Notes under the pieces: generated by a model | What the model was told of the DNA's origin: nothing | Seen by the model: only the letters and a program-made list of their open reading frames with translations | The model's database searches: none | Origin: Dyadobacter sp. CY345 | GTDB taxonomy: Bacteria; Bacteroidota; Bacteroidia; Cytophagales; Spirosomataceae | DNA: 64,000 bases | Assembly (NCBI RefSeq): GCF_021502725.1 | Contig: NZ_JAKFFS010000002.1 | Span: 62,001 to 126,000, forward strand | Direction of reading: 5' to 3' | Made by a program: the position numbers and the translations under genes | In this document: piece after piece, positions 56,178 through 64,000 of the stretch | Layout of the letters: each line of letters begins with the position of its first letter | Numbering within the stretch: position 1 is the stretch's first letter

Positions 56178-57023
56178 ATGAAATTCGGTATTAATACCTA
56201 TCTGTTTTCCTCTCCATTTACGAACGAGAGTGTGAGTTTTTTCCCAAAGTTTAAAGAATGGGGTTTTGATTTTGTAGAAATTGCAGTTGAAGATCCGGCT
56301 AACTTCGATCCGGTTTTGATCAGAAAAGCATTAGATGATAACGGACTCGAATGCCGTTCCGTTTGTGCCGCAACCGGCCCTGGCCGCGATTTGCGTGGAA
56401 ACCGGAAGGAGCAGGTTGTTTCCCTGGAATACATAAAGAAGTTGATTGATATTGCTCCGATTTTAGGAAGTTCTCTCGTCGCCGGCCCGATTTACTCAGC
56501 AGTTGGAAGAGCTGAACTGGTATCCGAAGACGAGCATAGAAAACAATGGCTCACGGTTGTAAAACATTTAAAATCGCTTTGCGACGAAGCTGAAAAACAG
56601 CAGATAAGGTTGGCTATTGAGCCCTTGAACCGCTACGAAACAGATTTTATTAATACCTGCGAGCAGGCGATGAATCTGATAAAAGATGTCGACTCTGGTT
56701 CGCTTTATGTCCATCTTGATTCTTTTCACATGAATCTCGAAGAAAAAGATCCGGCTCTGGCAATTATAAGAGCAGGAAAAAAACTGGCACTTCTTCACGC
56801 ATCTGGTAGCGACCGGGGTACCCCTGGCGGCGACCAGATCAACTGGGAAAGAATTTTTGTCGCGCTCGATAAAATTGATTACTTGGGTGATATCGTCATA
56901 GAATCTTTTACACCAGACGTAAAAATTATCGCCAAAGCAGCATCCATCTGGCGCAAGATTGAACCATCCAAAGAGTCAATCGCGACCGAAGGTCTGAAAT
57001 TCCTCAAATCATTAAACTTATAA
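56178..57023 (+). CDS. Sugar phosphate isomerase/epimerase-type TIM barrel (D-psicose/D-tagatose 3-epimerase-like)
   Basis: This cytosolic metal-dependent enzyme of 281 residues has the fold of xylose-isomerase-like TIM barrels. Active-site segments match ketose 3-epimerases: AIEPLNRYETDFINT (metal-binding Glu), VHLDSFHMN (Asp), LLHASGSDRGTPGGD (His), and IVIESFT (Glu). It would shift a keto sugar at carbon 3. Whether it acts on rhamnulose-like sugars imported by RhaT is inference. There is no signal peptide, in contrast to its neighbour. A long hairpin follows 6 bp after the stop. Confidence 0.88.
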   Translation: MKFGINTYLFSSPFTNESVSFFPKFKEWGFDFVEIAVEDPANFDPVLIRKALDDNGLECRSVCAATGPGRDLRGNRKEQVVSLEYIKKLIDIAPILGSSLVAGPIYSAVGRAELVSEDEHRKQWLTVVKHLKSLCDEAEKQQIRLAIEPLNRYETDFINTCEQAMNLIKDVDSGSLYVHLDSFHMNLEEKDPALAIIRAGKKLALLHASGSDRGTPGGDQINWERIFVALDKIDYLGDIVIESFTPDVKIIAKAASIWRKIEPSKESIATEGLKFLKSLNL

Positions 57024-57028
57024 TTTTT

Positions 57029-57102
57029 TACCATCTAAGACATATAAGACAACCTAAGATTATACTGCAATACTAAGGTTATCTTATATGTCTTAGATGG
57101 TA
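57029..57102. repeat. Long near-perfect hairpin downstream of the epimerase gene
   Basis: The arms 57029-57055 and 57076-57102 match at 26 of 27 positions around a 20-nt loop. The block lies 5 bp past the epimerase stop. It may act as terminator or RNA-stability element, or be a dispersed repeat copied in other places in the genome. Confidence 0.7.
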
Positions 57103-57280
57103 GATAAAACAAAACCTCACAAATGTTTTTCAGAAACAGAAGAATTTAAAATCTTGCATTATGTAGTCGTTTCTCCCGAATCCCAAATTGCTAAAAATTT
57201 TTAGGAAAATATTTGCACCGGAATTTTTTCTGTCACAACTTTACCTATCGAATTAGTAGATTTATAAAGAACGAAGGGAG

Positions 57281-57334
57281 AGGTTAGGCTCAATGATCTT
57301 CTGGCAACCTATGACTCATAAGGTGCCCCAACCT
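57281..57334. ncRNA. Candidate structured RNA element
   Basis: An outer stem AGGTTAGG (57281-57288) with CCAACCT (57328-57334, one bulged A) encloses a 14-nt strand. It abuts directly on an inner stem GGCAACCT (57303-57310) with AGGTGCC (57321-57327, one bulge). The two stems meet with no gap at 57327/57328, as in coaxially stacked RNA. It matches no riboswitch class I know, and chance cannot be excluded. It lies 168 bp before the TlpA-like start. Confidence 0.3.
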
Positions 57335-57502
57335 AATTCTAATGATAAATCTTTAGAATCCACTGAAACAAAATACCAATAAGTTTTCAACAGATTTCCC
57401 TGTTGAGAATAAACAGACCTACAAATGGTTAAATTATTCGACTTTTGTCTAGTTAGATGGTAGAGAATATATATTAAAAGTTTATAGATTAAATTTAAAT
57501 GT

Positions 57503-58756
57503 ATGAAATTCAATAATTTATTATTTATACTGACAGTATCAGTTTTGTTTTCGGGAGTATCTGTAAAATCTCAGGCGCAAAATAAGCCGGTTAAGGAAGG
57601 CATTTGGCGGGGCGTATTTAAAATAGGTGAGTTGGATGTACCCTTCAATTTTGAAGTCAAAAAAAAGCAGGGTAATGAGCTTGTTGTAACGGCTGTCAAC
57701 GGGGATCGACGAGATGATTTCAACGCAAAATACATCACTCCGGATTCACTTCTGGTTACGTTGAATACTTTCGAGGCTGGACTTTTTGCCAAGATAGAAA
57801 ATGACGGAAGTTTAACTGGTGTCCACAAAAGTCTGGTACCTGGTGCTGGCCGGGTAATTCCGTTTATAGCAAAGGCGGGACAAGCATACCGTTTTATTGA
57901 ACCGGGAAAAGAGATAAAACCAACAGCTGATATTAGCGGGAAATGGCTGATAAAAATTCAAGGTGATAAGCCGACGGCTGACCGCGTAGCTGTTTTTGAG
58001 CAGAAGGGGAATAAACTGAACGGTATCATTCTTTCAATCACAGGTGACAGCCGCGAGTTGCAGGGGAATGTTCAGGGCGATGAATTTGTACTTTCCGGAT
58101 ATACTGGTTCTGGTCCTTCTTATGTTAAAGGAAAAATCATTGACGGAAAAACAATTGAAGGAGCGATTGGAGCAAGCGCAACACCGACTAAATTCAGCGG
58201 TACCAAAGATGACAATGCAGCGCTTGCTGATGCGTACGCACTGACTTTTTTGAAGCCGGGTTATGACAAACTGGACTTTACGTTTCCGGATCTGAACGGA
58301 AATCAGGTTTCTCTTAGTGACGAAAAATACAAAGGGAAGGTGGTGATTATTGAATTGCTTGGAACATGGTGTCCGAATTGTATTGATCAGGTCCAGTTTA
58401 TGGCACCCTGGTATAAAGAAAATAAACACCTTGGCGTTGAGGCAATCGGTCTGGCTTTTGAAGCAAAAGACGATCTTGAATTTGCGAAAAAGACCTTGAC
58501 GAAATTAAAAAACCGCTACGACATTCAGTACGATTTGCTTTTTGCTGGTAAAGCAGACAAAGAGGTCGTAGCACAAAAACTGGTTGCTTTGAAAGAATTT
58601 TTAGCTTTTCCAACGACGATCATCGTGGGTCGTGACGGTAAGGTAAAAGAAATTCACACCGGATTTTCGGGAAAAGGGACGGGCCAATTTTATAATGACT
58701 ATGTAAAAAAATGGAATGCAGATCTTGCTAAACTTATTGCTGAGCCGCTTCCTTGA
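57503..58756 (+). CDS. TlpA/ResA-type exported thioredoxin-like protein with N-terminal beta domain
   Basis: The protein has 417 residues with a signal peptide (SVKSQAQNK). The N-terminal 240 residues form two beta-rich parts (GIWRGVFKIGELDVPFNF, and SGKWLIKIQGDKPT repeating the same pattern). The C-terminal thioredoxin domain has the redox motif WCPNC (Cys290 and Cys293) and the cis-proline loop AFPTTIIV. In the periplasm it would reduce or oxidise disulfides. It is the first gene of a tight run (gaps 39, 37 and 38 bp) with a cysteine desulfurase, a SusC and a SusD. The duplicated beta domain is typical of Bacteroidota TlpA-family members and its role is unknown. Confidence 0.88.
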   Translation: MKFNNLLFILTVSVLFSGVSVKSQAQNKPVKEGIWRGVFKIGELDVPFNFEVKKKQGNELVVTAVNGDRRDDFNAKYITPDSLLVTLNTFEAGLFAKIENDGSLTGVHKSLVPGAGRVIPFIAKAGQAYRFIEPGKEIKPTADISGKWLIKIQGDKPTADRVAVFEQKGNKLNGIILSITGDSRELQGNVQGDEFVLSGYTGSGPSYVKGKIIDGKTIEGAIGASATPTKFSGTKDDNAALADAYALTFLKPGYDKLDFTFPDLNGNQVSLSDEKYKGKVVIIELLGTWCPNCIDQVQFMAPWYKENKHLGVEAIGLAFEAKDDLEFAKKTLTKLKNRYDIQYDLLFAGKADKEVVAQKLVALKEFLAFPTTIIVGRDGKVKEIHTGFSGKGTGQFYNDYVKKWNADLAKLIAEPLP

Positions 58757-58795
58757 TAAATACTCAAGTTAAATCTTCAAACTAAAAACCTTACT

Positions 58796-59983
58796 ATGGA
58801 AATTTACTCTGATAGCGCTGCGACAACCGCCATTGATCCTGAGGTAATTGAAACAATGCTGCCTTTTTTGACAACAAATTTTGGGAATCCTTCGTCAAGT
58901 CACTGGGCTGGGCGTAAGGTCAGGGAAGCGATAGATCAGTCGCGCAAGAAAATTGCCAAGTTGCTGAATGTTACACCCGAAGAAATATTTTTTGTTTCCG
59001 GCGCTACGGAGGGGAATAATCTTGCTTTGTCAGAATCGATCAGAGAATATGGTTTAAACCATGCAATTACCAGTAAAATCGAACACAAAGCAGTTTTAGA
59101 GCCGCTTCTCAGACATGAAAGAGAAGGTGATATTGAGATTAGTTATGTGAAACTGGACAAAAAAGGAAATGTTGATCTTGAACATCTGGAAAGGCTGCTA
59201 GATGCTAACCCTCAATCCTTGATCAGCTTAATGCACGGAAATAACGAGATTGGAAATCTTACTGATATTCAGGTAATAAGCAGATTAGCAAAAAAATACA
59301 ATGCTGTTTTCCACACGGACACGACACAGACAATTGGTAAAGTTCAATTGAATCTGAGCGAGTTCCCAGTCGATTTTTTGGTCGGATCTGCTCATAAGTT
59401 TCATGGACCAAAAGGAGTGGGATTTATTTTCATTAATATGAGGCATAAGTTAAAGCCCCGGATTCTGGGCGGCGGTCAGGAAAACGGACAAAGAGGCGGA
59501 ACGGAAAACGTTATCGGCATAGTGGGTTTGGCAAAAGCGCTGGAAATTGCATACCGCGATTTTGACCTGATTAAGGAAAAAACCTCAGCTTTAAAAAGGC
59601 GTTTTATCTCCGAAATCGAAAATAGCGGGATTGAGAATGTTGGTTACAATGGCGAAAGCAGATCGGAAACCAAAAGTCTTGGCTCTATTGTAAATGTATC
59701 ATTTCCCTGTCTTCAATCAGGCAGTCTTGTCAGTAAGCTTGATCAGTTCGGTATCGCAGTGTCCGGCGGAAGCGCCTGTTCGAATCTTGGAAATGGCGGA
59801 TCACACGTGATCAGGGCAATTAATAACGAAGCAGATAAGGAAAATGTGCGTTTTTCTTTTAGCAAATTTAATACGGCTGAGGAAGTTGAGCATATCGTGC
59901 AGACCATCGTGAATATCTACAATGCAGACTCAATACCTATTGAGCCAAATGTTTTGCATCAATCTTTCACCTGGATTCACTAA
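58796..59983 (+). CDS. Cysteine desulfurase (NifS/IscS class)
   Basis: This PLP enzyme of 395 residues takes sulfur from cysteine, yielding alanine and a persulfide. The PLP lysine is Lys201 in SAHKFHGPKG, the catalytic loop cysteine is Cys328 in GGSACSNLGNGG, and the MHGNNEIG and HTDTTQTIG segments are present. No signal peptide is seen, so it is cytosolic. It is not next to IscU, Suf or other iron-sulfur genes. Instead it lies between a TlpA-like gene (39 bp) and a SusC gene (37 bp). This suggests a catabolic use, releasing sulfur from an imported thiol compound, rather than the housekeeping role. That is inference. Confidence 0.92.
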   Translation: MEIYSDSAATTAIDPEVIETMLPFLTTNFGNPSSSHWAGRKVREAIDQSRKKIAKLLNVTPEEIFFVSGATEGNNLALSESIREYGLNHAITSKIEHKAVLEPLLRHEREGDIEISYVKLDKKGNVDLEHLERLLDANPQSLISLMHGNNEIGNLTDIQVISRLAKKYNAVFHTDTTQTIGKVQLNLSEFPVDFLVGSAHKFHGPKGVGFIFINMRHKLKPRILGGGQENGQRGGTENVIGIVGLAKALEIAYRDFDLIKEKTSALKRRFISEIENSGIENVGYNGESRSETKSLGSIVNVSFPCLQSGSLVSKLDQFGIAVSGGSACSNLGNGGSHVIRAINNEADKENVRFSFSKFNTAEEVEHIVQTIVNIYNADSIPIEPNVLHQSFTWIH

Positions 59984-60020
59984 TTGAGAATTATTTATCT
60001 TACACCAGTACCCAAATTAT

Positions 60021-63000
60021 ATGAAAAAAAATTTAGTTTATTTATTCCTGATCATGTTTGTCGGGCAAATAAATAGTGCCTTCGCTCAGAATATCCCGGT
60101 GACAGGAACGGTTACTTCGCAGACAGATAAGGAGGCTTTGCCGGGTGTTTCTATTTTAGTGAAAGGAACTTCCCGTGGGACGACGACAAATGTAGAGGGA
60201 ACTTACAGTATCGAAACGGAAGTGGGCTCAACGCTTATTTTTTCTTTTATTGGTTTAAAAACGACGGAAGTTGTAGTGCCGGCAAATGGAAAACTGGACG
60301 TAGTTCTTGACAATGATAATACGATTTTGCAGGAAGTGGTGGTGACAGCTTTGGGTATCGCCAAAGAAAAAAAATCGCTGGGATATGCGGTGCAGGAATT
60401 AAAAACAAAAGATTTGGCGGAGGCGAGAGAAGGAAACCTGGTGAATGCATTGGCCGGAAAAATTGCCGGTGTAAATATTACCAGCAGCCAGGGAGGAATG
60501 GGTTCGTCAAGAATTGTGATACGCGGGGAAACCTCGATTGCCGGGAACAATCAACCGTTATTTGTAGTAGACGGAATTCCGGTTGACAACTCACAACTGG
60601 GCGCGGGAGCAAACGGATCACGTGATTTTGCAAATGCCATAGCAGATATCAATCCTGATAATATCGAATCTATCAGTGTTTTAAAAGGCCCAAATGCAGC
60701 TGCATTATACGGTTCACGCGCCTCAAACGGGGTTATTTTAATCAAAACGAAATCAGGGAAGTCTGCTCAGAAAGGGGTGGGCGTGACGTTAAATATTGGT
60801 TACACACTTGACAAGCTTCTGGTTTTACCAGAATATCAAAATCTTTTCGGGCAAGGAACCGGCGGACAGTTTTCCTATAAAGATGGAAAAGGTGGCGGAA
60901 TTAATGATGCTACTGACGAAAGCTGGGGGCCAAAAATGGATGGTCGCCTGATACCGCAATTTTTCTCAAATGGTGAAGCTGTTCCTTTTGTAGCGCATCC
61001 GGACAACGTTAAAAATTTCTTTGAAACAGGTCATACAAGAACAACAGGCATATCGGTTTCTGGATCAAATGAAAAATTAGATTATCGTTTTTCATTCAAC
61101 AACAGCAAACAAACCGGTGTTATTCCTAATACAGATATCTCCAAAAACGCTTTTGGGGTTAACACAACATACAGGCTTAACGATAAACTGACTTTATCAA
61201 CGAGTGCGAATTTCGTTCGTACGGGTTCTGACAACTTACCCGGAACTTCTGGCCGGGGAAGTAGTGTGATGCTTCAATTTTTATGGTTCGGTCGTCAGGT
61301 TGACACGGAATTGCTGAAAGATTATAACAAAGGTGGATTCGATTACAACTGGAACCACAGCTATTACAGCAATCCTTATTTACTTCAATACGAAAATACA
61401 GTGCAGCAGCGCCGCGATAGATTTTTTGGTAACGTGAACCTGAACTACAAAATTACAGACTGGCTGACTGCAACCATTCGTACAGGAAATGACTATTACA
61501 CAGACAGACGTAAATTTAAAGTTGCATACGGGACGAACGGAACACCATTTGGTTCGTATACGGAAGATGGTTACGCTGTAAATGAGAACAATACAGATTT
61601 TAATTTTAACCTGCACAAAGCCATCGGAGCTGATTTTGAAATTGACTGGTTAGTCGGCGGAAGCTTTCGATATAATTTTAACGAACAGAATTACCAGCAG
61701 GCACCAAAGCTGGCGGTTAGTAATTTATACACTTTAAATAACTCGCGCGATCCGTTAGTTTCTTATAATGTTTTGCGAAAACAAAAAGTTTACAGCGGAT
61801 TTTCTTCGGCCCAGATCGGTTTCAGAAACTATGCTTTCCTGAATCTTACAGCGAGAAATGACTGGTCGTCGACGCTTCCGGCTGGAAATAATTCTTATTT
61901 CTATCCCTCAATTAATGCAAGTTTGGTACTTACCGATGCATTTAATATCAAAAGCAACGTACTGACATTTGCGAAAATCCGGGGTGGTTGGGCGGAAGTT
62001 GGAAAGGATACAGATCCTTATCAGCTGATCAATACTTATCCATTTAACCAGCCATATGGAAGCAGCCCTTTACTGACAGTTTCAGATGTGCTTTTAAACT
62101 CAAATCTGAAACCGGAAATTACCCGTTCTACGGAAGTAGGTTTAGATCTTGCTTTATTCAAAAACAGAGCTCGTCTTGATTTTAGCTACTACAATACGGA
62201 TAGTTACAACCAGATACTTAAAGCGGATGTAAGCCCGACGACAGGTTACAAACAAAAACTTTTAAACGCTGGCCACATCAACAACCGCGGTTTTGAGGCG
62301 ATGCTGAATATTAAACCAATTGAAACAGCTTCGGGATTCAAATGGGATGTAGGTATCAATTTTTCTAAAAACGTAAGCAAGGTAATTTCACTTGATGATG
62401 AAGGATTTTTGAATGACTATAAACTCGGATCCAATGGTTCGGCGACAGTTTACGCAAGTAAGGGGTTAGGTTATGGAGCTATTTTTGGAACGGCTTACAC
62501 AAGAGATGCGACGGGAAATATTGTTATAGGCGCAAACGGATTACCGGTTCGGGACGCAAACCTGAAAGTTTTGGGACATTATACACCAAAATGGCTGGGC
62601 GGGATTACAAACTCTTTTTCGTTCAAAGGATTTAATTTGAGCGTGTTAATTGATACAAAACAAGGTGGGTCAATTTATTCAGCTACGAATGCAACCGGAA
62701 AATATACGGGTGTCTTGGTTCAGACACTGGAAGGGCGTGACGCGGCACATGGCGGTCTGACCTATTATTATCCTGGAAATAACAAATCAGGCGCGGCTGT
62801 TCAATTGGCTACGGGCGGAAGTGCGCCGGCGGGTGAAGCGGTATATGACGATGGAATTATTGCAAAAGGTGTGACTGCGGATGGAAAACCAAATGCTACA
62901 ATTGTTTCCGCTGAACGTTATTATAAAGGCGTTTACAGTAACAGTGCCGGTATCAACGAAGCCAGTGTTTTAGACGCTTCTTTTATTAAACTGAGAGAAG

Positions 63001-63221
63001 TGAAACTTAGTTATGCTTTCCCGCAAAGCTGGGTTGGGAAATACAGTTTACAGAATGTGGTGCTCTCCGTATATGGTCGTAATCTGGCATTTTTGCAGAA
63101 AAAAGCGGATAATATCGATCCGGAAACTGCCTTTAATACAGGCAATACGGGACAAGGTTTGGAGTCATTGCAATTGCCGACCACCAGTTCTTACGGATTT
63201 AACTTGTCAATCGGATTTTAA
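60021..63221 (+). CDS. SusC/RagA-type TonB-dependent outer-membrane receptor
   Basis: This complete SusC of 1066 residues imports a nutrient through the outer membrane using TonB energy. It has a signal peptide (INSAFAQN), a CarboxypepD_reg-like domain (about 25-100, GTVTSQTDKEALPGVSILVKGT), and the TonB-box-like EVVVTALGIAKEKKSLGYA. The plug has IVIRGETSIAGNNQPLFVVDG and ILVLKGPNAAALYGSRAS-like segments, followed by a full barrel ending SYGFNLSIGF. It is preceded by cysteine desulfurase (37 bp) and followed by its SusD (38 bp). The two SusC proteins in this window are related but not close copies. Confidence 0.95.
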   Translation: MKKNLVYLFLIMFVGQINSAFAQNIPVTGTVTSQTDKEALPGVSILVKGTSRGTTTNVEGTYSIETEVGSTLIFSFIGLKTTEVVVPANGKLDVVLDNDNTILQEVVVTALGIAKEKKSLGYAVQELKTKDLAEAREGNLVNALAGKIAGVNITSSQGGMGSSRIVIRGETSIAGNNQPLFVVDGIPVDNSQLGAGANGSRDFANAIADINPDNIESISVLKGPNAAALYGSRASNGVILIKTKSGKSAQKGVGVTLNIGYTLDKLLVLPEYQNLFGQGTGGQFSYKDGKGGGINDATDESWGPKMDGRLIPQFFSNGEAVPFVAHPDNVKNFFETGHTRTTGISVSGSNEKLDYRFSFNNSKQTGVIPNTDISKNAFGVNTTYRLNDKLTLSTSANFVRTGSDNLPGTSGRGSSVMLQFLWFGRQVDTELLKDYNKGGFDYNWNHSYYSNPYLLQYENTVQQRRDRFFGNVNLNYKITDWLTATIRTGNDYYTDRRKFKVAYGTNGTPFGSYTEDGYAVNENNTDFNFNLHKAIGADFEIDWLVGGSFRYNFNEQNYQQAPKLAVSNLYTLNNSRDPLVSYNVLRKQKVYSGFSSAQIGFRNYAFLNLTARNDWSSTLPAGNNSYFYPSINASLVLTDAFNIKSNVLTFAKIRGGWAEVGKDTDPYQLINTYPFNQPYGSSPLLTVSDVLLNSNLKPEITRSTEVGLDLALFKNRARLDFSYYNTDSYNQILKADVSPTTGYKQKLLNAGHINNRGFEAMLNIKPIETASGFKWDVGINFSKNVSKVISLDDEGFLNDYKLGSNGSATVYASKGLGYGAIFGTAYTRDATGNIVIGANGLPVRDANLKVLGHYTPKWLGGITNSFSFKGFNLSVLIDTKQGGSIYSATNATGKYTGVLVQTLEGRDAAHGGLTYYYPGNNKSGAAVQLATGGSAPAGEAVYDDGIIAKGVTADGKPNATIVSAERYYKGVYSNSAGINEASVLDASFIKLREVKLSYAFPQSWVGKYSLQNVVLSVYGRNLAFLQKKADNIDPETAFNTGNTGQGLESLQLPTTSSYGFNLSIGF

Positions 63222-63259
63222 TTGCAGACGTCACAGTTCCATTTTTAATTACAGAAATA

Positions 63260-64000
63260 ATGAATCATAAAAATATAATTTTCAGAAGCATTTTCACTTT
63301 GGCTCTTGCAGGATTCCTCGGTGCTTGCCAGGATGATCTTGAAGAAGTGAATAATAATCCAAACGAAGCAGTAATTGCTCAGCCGGAATATTTGCTTGCA
63401 AATGCTATTAAATCCAACGCTGATATAATTCTGGGGTCCGATGCTTCAATGGAAACCACAACTTTGTATGTGCAGCATTGGGCGAAAATCCAGTATACCG
63501 ATCCTGATAAATACACGGCCAGCGTTACCAACATCCAGAATGTCTGGACGAACTTTTATTCGCTTGGACTTACTGATTTTGATAAGGTTATCAAGCTGGG
63601 CGAAGAATCCGGAAATGTGAATTATCAGGCTGTTGGTCTGATCTTGAAATCCTGGTCTTTTCAACTACTTACGGATCTTTATGGCGACATTCCTTACAGC
63701 CAGGCAGTTAAGATTGATCAATTTCTGACACCAAAATACGATGCGCAAAAAGAAGTCTATCTGGGTTTGCTGAATGATTTGAAGAAAGCCGGTGAGTTGA
63801 TCAATACGAGTGGGAGTCCGATCAGCGGTGATTTGATTTATAACGGAAATCTTACAAGATGGAAAAAGTTTGCAAAATCGCTTCGTTTACGTATTGCTCT
63901 TCGTATTGCCGATAAAGAGCCGGCGGCTGCAAAAGCGGTAGTTGCAGAATTGGCTGCAAATCCAGCACTGCTGATCGCCAGCAATGATGAAATTGCACAG
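63260..64000 (+). CDS. SusD-like nutrient-binding outer-membrane lipoprotein, 3' end outside the window
   Basis: This is the first 247 codons of a SusD-like_2-type lipoprotein, open to the end of the window. The N-terminus MNHKNIIFRSIFTLALAG runs into a lipobox LGAC (Cys23), followed by QDDLEEVNNNPNEAV, the typical NNNPN start. Helices include LKSWSFQLLTDLYGDIPYSQ, the conserved segment near residue 150. The expected full length is about 480-550 residues. It begins 38 bp after SusC and would cap that barrel. The ligand is unknown. The run of genes it ends suggests a sulfur-containing substrate. Confidence 0.93.
   Translation, partial: MNHKNIIFRSIFTLALAGFLGACQDDLEEVNNNPNEAVIAQPEYLLANAIKSNADIILGSDASMETTTLYVQHWAKIQYTDPDKYTASVTNIQNVWTNFYSLGLTDFDKVIKLGEESGNVNYQAVGLILKSWSFQLLTDLYGDIPYSQAVKIDQFLTPKYDAQKEVYLGLLNDLKKAGELINTSGSPISGDLIYNGNLTRWKKFAKSLRLRIALRIADKEPAAAKAVVAELAANPALLIASNDEIAQ

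Larger units (their letters stand above)
57024..57502. other. Long noncoding leader region upstream of the tlpA-like gene
   Basis: These 479 bp hold no gene I can support but have three strong structures: the hairpin at 57029-57102, a two-stem element at 57281-57334, and a stem 57384-57393/57400-57409 (TTTTCAACAG and CTGTTGAGAA with one G-U). The last two lie within 230 bp of the TlpA-like start. They could belong to a regulated leader RNA or to separate transcript ends. Confidence 0.5.

Noticed and set aside
1-64000. tRNA, rRNA, CRISPR array, phage or transposase genes
   Set aside because: No cloverleaf, spaced repeats or matching coding sequence was recognised in any gap. A dedicated scan (tRNAscan, CRISPR finder) would confirm this.

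Overview
The window reads as a chromosomal segment of a Bacteroidota bacterium, most likely order Cytophagales and a Spirosomaceae/Dyadobacter-like organism (the lineage is inferred, not tested). The evidence is two SusC/SusD-type outer-membrane uptake pairs, a protein with a type IX secretion C-terminal sorting domain, TamL/TamB, a Bacteroidota-type outer-membrane beta-barrel TonB-dependent receptor, moderate GC, few Shine-Dalgarno-like sites, and promoters of the TTG/TTTG-N20-TAnnTTTG type. No rRNA, tRNA, CRISPR array, intact insertion sequence or phage gene was recognised.

Layout. 1-7745: the 3' part of a SusC gene, its SusD-like lipoprotein, then a PqaA-like alpha/beta hydrolase and a purple-acid-phosphatase-like enzyme. 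7866-9716: a three-gene minus-strand group of small envelope proteins, two of them paralogues. 10044-14284: an RND efflux adaptor and pump. 14358-14687: a small antitoxin-like gene followed by the stump of a PIN-domain toxin gene. 14667-26133: mostly housekeeping genes (fatty acid desaturase, metK, lipA, waaA, a ROK regulator, rsgA, methylmalonyl-CoA epimerase). 23680-31054: tamB-tamL, with a LolA-like protein and a TonB-dependent receptor beyond it to 34692. 34987-37289: an AT-rich accessory patch with a small protein plus nucleotidyltransferase pair and a solitary Mrr-type endonuclease. 37657-46184: pyrD, ftsK, a broken CE15 esterase, fucP-like, ROK kinase, lolA, mscS. 46225-46452: an intergenic element with nested inverted repeats. 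46564-51040: ahcY, ahpD, ahpC-like, murF. 51179-57023: a secreted FG-GAP protein, rhaT, a second FG-GAP protein and a sugar epimerase. 57503-64000: a tight run of TlpA-like thioredoxin, cysteine desulfurase, SusC and SusD, the last cut by the window end.

How the genes work together. Two SusC/SusD systems flank the window, each with enzymes that hint at the imported nutrient. The first is followed by a hydrolase and a phosphatase. The second is preceded, with gaps of only 37-39 bp, by a thiol-disulfide protein and a cysteine desulfurase. This suggests import of a sulfur- or thiol-containing substrate rather than a glycan, and it is the best candidate here for an undescribed system. Monosaccharide handling appears in two places: rhaT with an epimerase, and a fucP-like transporter with a ROK kinase next to the broken esterase. 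The AhpC/AhpD pair gives peroxide defence, MetK and AhcY are two steps of the SAM cycle, and TamL/TamB serve outer-membrane biogenesis.
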